Positions 1 through 5,153 of a stretch of DNA of 6,476 nucleotides are shown piece after piece. The stretch's first letter is position 1. Each line of letters starts with the position of its first letter. The stretch covers positions 1 through 6,476 of the forward strand of contig CADAXH010000138.1 in assembly GCA_902791785.1 (NCBI GenBank). Reading direction: 5' to 3'. The translations under genes and the position numbers were made by a program. The notes beneath the pieces were generated by a model. That model had not been told where the DNA came from, did no database searches, and was given only the letters and a program-made list of their open reading frames with translations. This DNA comes from an uncultured Ruminococcus sp. (lineage in GTDB: Bacteria; Bacillota; Clostridia; Oscillospirales; CAG-272).

Positions 1-247
1 ACTGAAAAAGCTGGAAGGCGGGACTGTCACAATAAAAACTTATGAAAATGACAAAGATTATGTTATTGAAATAATTGATGATGGAGTAGGATTCAATCCT
101 GATGCCCTCAATACAAGAGACAACAATCATGTGGGTCTGAACAATATAGGATACAGAATCAGAAAAATGTGTGATGGCGACATCAGAATAACCAGTGCAT
201 CAGACAAGGGCACGGATATTGTTGTCACCGTCAGAAAGATGAGGTAG
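1..247 (+). CDS. Sensor histidine kinase, C-terminal ATPase fragment (5' end outside window)
   Basis: Only the last 81 codons of this gene are present; the reading frame opens at base 2 and ends with TAG at 245-247. The visible part is the second half of a HATPase_c (GHKL) ATP-binding domain. A G1 box (IDDGVGFNP, fragment residues 25-33), a G2 box (HVGLNNIGYRI, 43-53) and a final glycine-turn (DKGTDIVVTV, 68-77) can be read. The short 'GLNNIGYRI' G2 box followed directly by a C-terminal strand is typical of LytS/YehU-type kinases rather than the OmpR-partner EnvZ class. The kinase would autophosphorylate and pass phosphate to the regulator encoded 3 nt downstream. Its N-box, phospho-histidine and sensor domain lie outside the window, so the stimulus cannot be inferred. 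Confidence 0.92.
   Translation, partial: LKKLEGGTVTIKTYENDKDYVIEIIDDGVGFNPDALNTRDNNHVGLNNIGYRIRKMCDGDIRITSASDKGTDIVVTVRKMR
241..244 (+). promoter_or_regulatory. Ribosome binding site for the response regulator
   Basis: GAGG sits inside the last codons of the kinase, 6 nt before the GTG at 251. It fixes that GTG as the start and implies translational coupling to the end of the kinase gene. Confidence 0.75.
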
Positions 248-250
248 TTT

Positions 251-1027
251 GTGAGAGTTCTATTGGTAGATGATGAAAAACTGCAGCTTATCCGTCTTGA
301 AAACGAAGTGAAAAAAGTTCTGACAGACGAATGTGAGATTCAGAGCTATTCAAATCCGGTAGAAGCAAGTAAATACATTGAAACCAACAAAGTAGACATT
401 GCTTTTCTGGACATAGAAATGCCCATAATAAACGGGATAAAACTTGCAAAAATCCTGAAATCGTCCAATCCTTTGGTAAACATTATTTTTGTCACAGCAT
501 ATGACAATTATGCCATGAACGCATATCAACTCCATGCATCGGGTTATCTGAGCAAACCGGTAAATGAAGAAAAAATAAGAACTGAACTGGACAATCTCCG
601 CTATCCCGTAGAAATAAACAGCGGGAAGAAACTTCAGATTAAATGCTTCGGCAATTTTGATCTGTTCTATGACGGAAAACCGGTCAAATTCGCAAGAAAG
701 AAATCCAAGGAACTGTTTGCATATCTCGTTGACCGGGAAGGATCGGCCGTGAACATCAACGAACTGAATGCAGTTCTGTGGGAAGAAGATCATAAATCCT
801 ACTGCCGCAATCTCATAGCAGATATACAGCAAACCCTGAAAAAAGAAGGCATAAACAATGTTTTCGTCAAACGTTTCAACGAGTGCTACATAAATGTTGA
901 CAATGTTTACTGTGACGCTTATGAATACAAAAAGAATAATCCCGATGCCATCAGGATGTTCAGAGGTGAGTATATGATTCAGTATTCATGGCCTATATTT
1001 GACGGACTCAGCAAAGAAGATTATTAA
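251..1027 (+). CDS. Response regulator: receiver plus SARP/OmpR-like winged-helix DNA-binding domain
   Basis: Cytoplasmic transcription regulator of 258 residues, partner of the upstream kinase. The start is GTG at 251; translation from it gives the canonical receiver N-terminus MRVLLVDDE. Receiver domain, residues 1 to about 115: acidic pair D7/D8, phospho-acceptor D54 in FLDIEMP, T82 in VTAYD and K102 in LSKPV are all present, so it should be phosphorylatable. Output domain, about 128-225: a strand-rich start (IKCFGNFDLFYDGKPV), then 'RKKSKELFAYLVDREG' and 'NELNAVLWEE' match the winged-helix (Trans_reg_C/SARP-type) domain seen in clostridial regulators. The C-terminal end 'GEYMIQYSW' (about 239-247) resembles the start of a bacterial transcriptional activator (BTAD) domain, but the rest of BTAD is missing, so this is a short SARP. 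LytS-like kinases more often pair with LytTR regulators, which makes the output domain mildly unusual. Target genes are unknown; the neighbouring 1247-3448 gene is a candidate. Confidence 0.95.
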   Translation: MRVLLVDDEKLQLIRLENEVKKVLTDECEIQSYSNPVEASKYIETNKVDIAFLDIEMPIINGIKLAKILKSSNPLVNIIFVTAYDNYAMNAYQLHASGYLSKPVNEEKIRTELDNLRYPVEINSGKKLQIKCFGNFDLFYDGKPVKFARKKSKELFAYLVDREGSAVNINELNAVLWEEDHKSYCRNLIADIQQTLKKEGINNVFVKRFNECYINVDNVYCDAYEYKKNNPDAIRMFRGEYMIQYSWPIFDGLSKEDY

Positions 1028-1034
1028 TATTTTT

Positions 1035-1076
1035 AAAGTGCAAAAAATGGATCAAAACCACTTTTTGCACTTTTTT
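1035..1076 (+). terminator. Intrinsic terminator of the two-component operon
   Basis: Arms at 1035-1050 and 1058-1073 are complementary over 16 positions with one A/C mismatch, around the 7-nt loop ATCAAAA. A run of six T follows at 1071-1076, partly shared with the 3' arm. It starts 7 nt after the regulator stop codon, so the two-component operon should end here. Confidence 0.9.
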
Positions 1077-1093
1077 GTGGCATATTTGTTGCA
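1074..1093 (+). promoter_or_regulatory. Candidate activator site: 9-bp direct repeat, 11-bp period
   Basis: TTTGTGGCA (1074-1082) and TTTGTTGCA (1085-1093) match at 8 of 9 positions and start 11 bp apart, on one face of the helix. The second copy ends 10 bp before a perfect -10 box. SARP and PhoB-type winged-helix regulators are known to bind such 11-bp-period direct repeats next to or over the -35 region. That the site is bound by the adjacent regulator is inference. Confidence 0.35.
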
Positions 1094-1109
1094 GCTGGGA
1101 TAGTATAAT
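1081..1109 (+). promoter_or_regulatory. Putative promoter of the 733-residue membrane protein gene
   Basis: A perfect TATAAT lies at 1104-1109. No recognisable -35 hexamer is found at 16-18 bp (CATATT at 17 bp spacing), which suggests a weak or activator-dependent promoter. Initiation would fall near 1116, leaving a leader of about 130 nt before the start at 1247. It begins just after the terminator of the upstream operon, so the downstream gene has its own promoter. Confidence 0.55.
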
Positions 1110-1189
1110 GAATGTAATCTGAGATAATAACGCACCATTTCTCTTAATGTCATGGTCAAAGTATTATAAAGCTCAAAAGATTCACATAG

Positions 1190-1246
1190 AGGAGGTAAGG
1201 CTATGCACCGCCCGACTGAAATTACGGGCGTCCAAGCCTGAAGATT
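1190..1246 (+). promoter_or_regulatory. Structured leader: Shine-Dalgarno, foldable element and 12-codon ORF
   Basis: A near-perfect Shine-Dalgarno (AGGAGG, 1190-1195) lies 51 nt before the real start at 1247, too far to serve it directly. Between them the RNA can fold. The outer helix is AGGCT (1198-1202) with AGCCT (1235-1239). The inner helix is CGCCCG (1209-1214) with CGGGCG (1225-1230) and has a 10-nt loop. When folded, only TA (1196-1197) and seven bases (1240-1246) plus the helix base separate the Shine-Dalgarno from ATG 1247. Alternatively, ATG 1203, spaced 7 nt from the Shine-Dalgarno, opens a 12-codon peptide (MHRPTEITGVQA) that stops at 1239-1241, 5 nt before ATG 1247, which would permit reinitiation. 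The two models compete because the peptide's ATG is inside the fold. The pairing is seen in the sequence; the function is inferred. Confidence 0.45.
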
Positions 1247-3448
1247 ATGAAAATCTTAAAAATGATTATTTCTGTATTGCTGGCAACAATTATCGTGATT
1301 ACTCCGGTATACGCAGCTCCAAGAAGAACCAAGTACGTTAGCGATGTAATGATTGCATACGGTGACACCAAGGACGATGCAATTGAGTGGCTGAGAGAAG
1401 CCGGATTCACAGATTATGTTGATGCTGATCTGAACAAGAATTCAGAATCCATGTATGACACCGGAAGAGTTGTTATTCTCGGATATAAAACGACATATAA
1501 CGTTGATGAGGCTATAACAGACCTTGCGCTTATGAATATGGAGGGCGGATACAGCTACACTTCATATACACAGATGCTGGAAAAGAAAAAATCGGAAATT
1601 GCTGACTTTGTCAATGAGTTTTCAAGTGCGCTTCAGGAGTACAGACAAAACTATGCTGCAGGAAACAAGAGAGCAATTGCGGCTCATAATCTGCTGAACG
1701 AATTCATCGACGATGATACAGGAAAGAAACTCGGAGACCTTTTATTGAATCCAATGGTGGAAGAACTTGAACCCGGAAAATATGATTCACTCCTTCCCGA
1801 GCAGCGTAAAAACCACGCAGATTTCACCACAATTATGCTTCAGGGAAATGCAATGGCTGTCGTTTCAATTGAAAGAATCGTGTCTATGGCAACTGATACA
1901 AGTTCTGACACCTGGCTTGACAGATTATCCATGCTGGGACCTGACGGCCTGCTGGAAAAGTATGTTAATGAAGGTTTTTCAACGAGAGAAGCCCTGAAGG
2001 AAATTACACTTGATTACAGTGACACAGCGGATATATTGCTTGCACAGTGGGACGAATTGCAGGAAATGTTCACCATGTACAAGAATACCAACCTGACGCT
2101 AAACGATTCAGAAGAAGTCATCGAGAACTACTTCAATAAACATGTCGAACTTGAAATAAAAGACTGGGCATTCGTTGCTGCCTTTTATGATAGTCTCGCC
2201 ACAATTCCTTACGGCGAAGACGAAACAATGCTTGATTTGTTTACTATGCCGAAAGAGGAACTGGAAGAAGACGAGTATTATCAGTTGTGCACAATCGCAT
2301 CTGTATTATCTCCTGGACAAAAATCAACCCTTTCCTTCATCTCGCTTGCGCAGTTACTCAATATAGGTGTTGGCGGAAATGATGCAGAGGCATGGATTCA
2401 GGCGGATCAGCGCGCAATGGAGATTGCTCATGACGTGTCCGAAGATTATGGTGAAGGTACTGGTTCTGCAGACCCTATCAGTTTATATACCGGTGTCGAC
2501 AGATCGTTATTTGAAGGCGATATAGCTCTTACAAACGATGCGCTGCGCAAAGAATCAAAAGAAAATTCCGGTTTTTACAACGGAAAAGTTCTTGGCATTA
2601 ACTTAAGAAAACTGCGCAACATTTTTCTTGCAATCAGTGTTGGATGCGCAGTTGCAGTGTTGGCAATCCACAAAGTAATAATTCCTGTTATTTGGAAGGT
2701 AGTACCCCTGAAATATGTACGTCCATATCCTTACTTCAGCATTGACAGAAGATTTTTGATAGCAGACAAATTCAGAGATGCTTCAAAGTATTTATCAATT
2801 GCAGGAGTCATTCTGTGCACTGCAGGTCTTATCATGACGGTCTACGACCTTATCAGATACTACGAAAATGAGTATGTACCGATTCCTGACAGAATAGTCG
2901 ATGAAAAAGTTGTTGAGGGATCATACAATTCTGTATATGTGTATTACAAAGTTGCTCCTTGCAACCGTCAGAATTATTATGATAACAATCCATCCGTCAG
3001 CCTGAAAGATCAGGAAAAGATCATGGCTAAACTTGAAAATGACAACGACATTCATGCCGATCTCGGAAAGGTATGGTTATCTCTCTACTATTCAAAAGAT
3101 AAAGAAGCAGGAAAACCGGTAACGGCAGATTTTGTTGTCAGCAAGAAAAACAACGTCCTGGGGTACAAGGCTCTCCATTTGTTCGGACAGGCAGATGCTG
3201 TAAATCTCAGTGACCCAAAATGGTGTTACACCGACGAATTACTGAGAAACATCTTCTCTTCCAAAGCGGATCCGATTTATGTATTTTACGGAGTTGATAC
3301 AGGCTCGTCTCTCGCTTCATCATCGTTCTCAACCGGTCTTATTGCTCTGTTCATTGGCGGAGGAATAATAGTTGGAGCCGCAGGCGGTGTATTGGTGACA
3401 AGTATTGTAATCAAAAACAAGAAAAAGGAAACACAGAGCCAACAATAA
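1247..3448 (+). CDS. Large secreted/membrane-anchored protein of unknown function
   Basis: This 733-residue protein was not matched to a named family. A signal peptide is clear: K2/K5, a hydrophobic core at about 6-20, then TPVYA before APRRTK, giving likely cleavage near 23-24. An extracytoplasmic region (about 25-456) begins with a small alpha/beta-looking unit, with VSDVMIAYG at 31-39 and LGYKTTYNVDEAITDL at 78-93, followed by a long helical acidic stretch. Membrane helices are at about 458-482 and 515-536. They flank a basic loop (KYVRPYPYFSIDRRF, 489-503), which is cytoplasmic by the positive-inside rule. A second extracytoplasmic domain (about 540-690) includes VYVYYKVAPC and NNVLGYKALHLFG. 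A Gly-rich C-terminal helix (about 697-722) precedes KNKKK. An in-frame TGA at 1217 excludes an upstream ATG in this frame; ATG 1247 keeps the signal peptide basic, but its local Shine-Dalgarno is poor. The LGYK motif in both outer domains may mark two related sensing or adhesion modules. The gene is flanked by hairpins, hence probably monocistronic. Confidence 0.9.
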   Translation: MKILKMIISVLLATIIVITPVYAAPRRTKYVSDVMIAYGDTKDDAIEWLREAGFTDYVDADLNKNSESMYDTGRVVILGYKTTYNVDEAITDLALMNMEGGYSYTSYTQMLEKKKSEIADFVNEFSSALQEYRQNYAAGNKRAIAAHNLLNEFIDDDTGKKLGDLLLNPMVEELEPGKYDSLLPEQRKNHADFTTIMLQGNAMAVVSIERIVSMATDTSSDTWLDRLSMLGPDGLLEKYVNEGFSTREALKEITLDYSDTADILLAQWDELQEMFTMYKNTNLTLNDSEEVIENYFNKHVELEIKDWAFVAAFYDSLATIPYGEDETMLDLFTMPKEELEEDEYYQLCTIASVLSPGQKSTLSFISLAQLLNIGVGGNDAEAWIQADQRAMEIAHDVSEDYGEGTGSADPISLYTGVDRSLFEGDIALTNDALRKESKENSGFYNGKVLGINLRKLRNIFLAISVGCAVAVLAIHKVIIPVIWKVVPLKYVRPYPYFSIDRRFLIADKFRDASKYLSIAGVILCTAGLIMTVYDLIRYYENEYVPIPDRIVDEKVVEGSYNSVYVYYKVAPCNRQNYYDNNPSVSLKDQEKIMAKLENDNDIHADLGKVWLSLYYSKDKEAGKPVTADFVVSKKNNVLGYKALHLFGQADAVNLSDPKWCYTDELLRNIFSSKADPIYVFYGVDTGSSLASSSFSTGLIALFIGGGIIVGAAGGVLVTSIVIKNKKKETQSQQ

Positions 3449-3454
3449 CTTCAA

Positions 3455-3489
3455 AAGGCATTGCATGCTGAAAAAGCAGGCAATGCCTT
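3455..3489 (+). terminator. Hairpin after the membrane protein gene, probable terminator
   Basis: AAGGCATTGC plus TGC (3455-3468, one mismatched A) pairs with 3476-3489 around the loop TGAAAAA. It lies 6 nt after the stop codon. The stem is strong, but the T-run is not adjacent: TTTTT comes only at 3499-3503. An alternative, mutually exclusive 8-bp pairing, AAAAAGCA (3471-3478) with TGCTTTTT (3496-3503), would place the T-run directly at a stem. It is probably a terminator, but an inefficient one or an mRNA-protecting hairpin is possible. Confidence 0.65.
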
Positions 3490-3521
3490 AAATAATGCTT
3501 TTTAAATTCATGTTCCGATAC

Positions 3522-3547
3522 TCGACAAGGGTTGACTATATTGTCGA
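3522..3547. promoter_or_regulatory. Inverted repeat centred on the -35 box, candidate operator
   Basis: TCGACAA (3522-3528) and TTGTCGA (3541-3547) are perfect inverted copies separated by 12 bp. The centre of symmetry (3534.5) coincides with the centre of the -35 hexamer at 3532-3537. A dimeric repressor bound here would block RNA polymerase. The spacing is too wide and the context too promoter-like for a terminator, and no T-run follows. The repeat is directly visible; the regulator is unknown. Confidence 0.4.
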
Positions 3548-3561
3548 TAATGTTGTATACT
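3532..3561 (+). promoter_or_regulatory. SigA-type promoter of the acyltransferase/glycosyltransferase operon
   Basis: TTGACT (3532-3537) and TATACT (3556-3561) are 18 bp apart and each differs from consensus by one base. Transcription would start near 3568, about 54 nt before the first gene. The promoter lies after the hairpin that closes the preceding gene, so the downstream operon is independently transcribed. Confidence 0.7.
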
Positions 3562-3621
3562 TTTTTGAGTTGAAGAATTAAAAATGAATCATCAATCAAA
3601 CAACTGACAGTACTCTGTTTA

Positions 3622-4317
3622 ATGTATGAAGAACGAAAGACGCATTATTTTGTCAAAAAGTTTACCCATTTTTTCTGGTACAGAATTGTTGCAACTCCCA
3701 TTGCATTCTTTTATCTGAAGATTAAGTTTCATCACAAGATAGTGAACAAAAAAACACTTAATACACATAAAAAAACGGGATGTTTCATGTTTGGAAATCA
3801 TACACAGCCGACAGGCGACGCTGTAATTCCCACAATGATCACAACCCCTAATGATGCATACGTTATAGTGCATCCAAACAACGTTTCAATGCCCTATCTG
3901 GGAAGAGTAACACCTTCGATGGGCGCCCTTCCGCTTCCCGATACATTGAAAGCAACCAGAAACTTTAACAAAGCAATTGAAACAAGACTTAATGAAAATC
4001 GCGTAGTTGTAATTTATCCGGAAGCGCATATCTGGCCTTACTATACAGGCATCAGACCGTTCACGGACAAATCATTTTATTATCCAGTAAAATACAAAAC
4101 GCCGACATTCTGCTTCACAAACACATATCAGAAAAGGAAATTCGGCTCAAAACCAAAACTTGTCACATATGTGGACGGGCCATTTTTTCCAAAAAACGGC
4201 CTGACAGAACAGGAACAGAGAAAAGACCTGAGAGATCAGGTGTACAACTGCATGAAAGAACGAAGCAAAAAGTCGACCGTAACCGTGATTGAGTATCGAA
4301 GAAAGGAACAATCGTGA
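3622..4317 (+). CDS. PlsC-like (LPLAT) lipid acyltransferase, stand-alone
   Basis: This 231-residue protein resembles the lysophospholipid/1-acylglycerol-3-phosphate acyltransferase superfamily, which moves an acyl group from a carrier to a hydroxyl at the cytoplasmic membrane face. A short hydrophobic N-terminal segment (about 17-33, FFWYRIVATPIAFFYL) could sit in the membrane. The catalytic block is FGNHTQPTGD (57-66), with H60 and D66. Second-block signals are GALPLP (101-106), then VVIYPEAHIWPYY (129-141) with E134 where FPEGTR normally occurs, R145 in GIRPF, and PVKYKTP (155-161) in place of the final VPV-like strand. Five residues separate H60 from D66 instead of the usual four, so it is a divergent subfamily and its acceptor is not predictable. 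ATG 3622 is the only plausible start: the next Met is residue 56 and a TGA is in frame at 3571. It has no clear Shine-Dalgarno; a small ACAG/CTGT hairpin (3607-3618) precedes it. It is the first gene of the operon and overlaps the next by 4 nt. Confidence 0.87.
   Translation: MYEERKTHYFVKKFTHFFWYRIVATPIAFFYLKIKFHHKIVNKKTLNTHKKTGCFMFGNHTQPTGDAVIPTMITTPNDAYVIVHPNNVSMPYLGRVTPSMGALPLPDTLKATRNFNKAIETRLNENRVVVIYPEAHIWPYYTGIRPFTDKSFYYPVKYKTPTFCFTNTYQKRKFGSKPKLVTYVDGPFFPKNGLTEQEQRKDLRDQVYNCMKERSKKSTVTVIEYRRKEQS
4302..4307 (+). promoter_or_regulatory. Ribosome binding site for the first GT8 gene
   Basis: AAAGGA lies 6 nt before GTG 4314, within the end of the acyltransferase gene. It supports the GTG start and the GTGA start/stop overlap (4314-4317). 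Confidence 0.7.
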
Positions 4318-5153
4318 TCAATATTTTATTTGCCGGAAACAAGGGTGTTTTTGATGGTATACTGACATGCTCTCTTTCAATTCTTAAGAGAAGCAACCTG
4401 GAAGAGCCGCTCAGAATATTCGTCCTCACCATGGATGTTTCACACCTCAAAGACTCATATGTCCCGATTGAAGACAGACAAATTGCTTTTCTTGACTGTG
4501 TAGTAAAAGAGTATAACCCGGAAAATTCCGTTGAAAAAATAGACGTAACGCATTATTATATGGATGAGTTTTCGGGCTGTCCGAATGAAAGCGCATACTG
4601 CTCGCCATATACACTCATTCGTTTGTTTGCCGACAAAATCAGTATTCTGCCTGACAAGCTGCTTTATCTGGATGCGGACATAATGTTCAACAGAGACATA
4701 AGACTGCTGTACAATATTGATGTATCTGATGTAGAATATGCGGCAGGCAGGGATCACTACGGCAAATATCTGATTCAGCCAAACTACATAAATGCAGGAG
4801 TACTGCTTTTCAACCTTAAACACATGCGTGAAACAGGAATATTTGAAAAAGCGCGCACCTGGATAAAAACAAAGAAACTTGTTTTTGCCGACCAAAGTGC
4901 ACTGATCCGTTCCACAACGAAGAAAAAAGTACTGCCTCAAAGATTCAATGATCAAAAATTTTTGCATAAACACACTGTTGTAAGACACTTTTCCAAGAGA
5001 TTGTTCTGGCTCCCATATCCTCACACTGCAAACATCAAGCAGTGGCATGTAAGTCAGGTTCATAAGGTGTTCCATTACTATGTCTTCGACGACATCCTGT
5101 ACGAATATATCTACCTCAGAGAAAAGTACAACAGAGGAGAAAATAATGGATAA
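4314..5153 (+). CDS. Glycosyltransferase family 8 (LgtC/GspA-like), stand-alone
   Basis: This 279-residue retaining glycosyltransferase would transfer a hexose from a UDP-sugar using a divalent metal; the fold is GT-A. An N-terminal beta strand and nucleotide-binding start (INILFAGNKG, 2-11) is followed by FDGILTCSLSIL. The metal-binding DXD motif is DAD at 120-122 in LYLDADIMF. The downstream family signature YINAGVLLFNL (158-168) is intact, as is ADQSAL (192-197). H225 in VRHFSKR and KQW (243-245) stand at the places of the terminal HF..KPW metal/diphosphate ligands, with Q replacing P. No signal peptide or membrane helix is seen, so it is cytoplasmic or peripheral to the membrane. The start is GTG 4314, overlapping the acyltransferase stop by 4 nt and preceded by AAAGGA. 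The gene overlaps the next by 8 nt, so the three are surely co-translated. Donor and acceptor sugars cannot be read from sequence; an acylated glycolipid or surface glycan is the contextual guess. Confidence 0.93.
   Translation: MINILFAGNKGVFDGILTCSLSILKRSNLEEPLRIFVLTMDVSHLKDSYVPIEDRQIAFLDCVVKEYNPENSVEKIDVTHYYMDEFSGCPNESAYCSPYTLIRLFADKISILPDKLLYLDADIMFNRDIRLLYNIDVSDVEYAAGRDHYGKYLIQPNYINAGVLLFNLKHMRETGIFEKARTWIKTKKLVFADQSALIRSTTKKKVLPQRFNDQKFLHKHTVVRHFSKRLFWLPYPHTANIKQWHVSQVHKVFHYYVFDDILYEYIYLREKYNRGENNG
5134..5139 (+). promoter_or_regulatory. Ribosome binding site for the GT8-acyltransferase fusion
   Basis: GAGGAG lies 6 nt before ATG 5146, the best-placed Shine-Dalgarno of the operon. It fixes the start despite the 8-nt overlap with the preceding gene. 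Confidence 0.85.

Noticed and set aside
1197..1240. c-di-GMP-I (GEMM) riboswitch
   Set aside because: The GGC...GCC helix enclosing a hairpin resembles the first half of GEMM, but the conserved ACGCAAAGCC segment and the whole second helix with its tetraloop receptor are absent, and the gene starts at once. Other riboswitch classes I considered did not fit either.
1147..1341. 64-codon + strand ORF overlapping the start of the membrane protein gene
   Set aside because: No ribosome binding site before ATG 1147, and it runs out of frame through the signal peptide coding region.
3541..3551. Alternative promoter using TCGACA (3522-3527) and GATAAT (3546-3551)
   Set aside because: Spacing is acceptable at 18 bp, but both hexamers fit less well than TTGACT/TATACT, which overlaps it.
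4455..5075. 206-codon open frame on the minus strand
   Set aside because: Antisense to the stand-alone GT8 gene; its protein shows no motif and the composition of a shadow frame.
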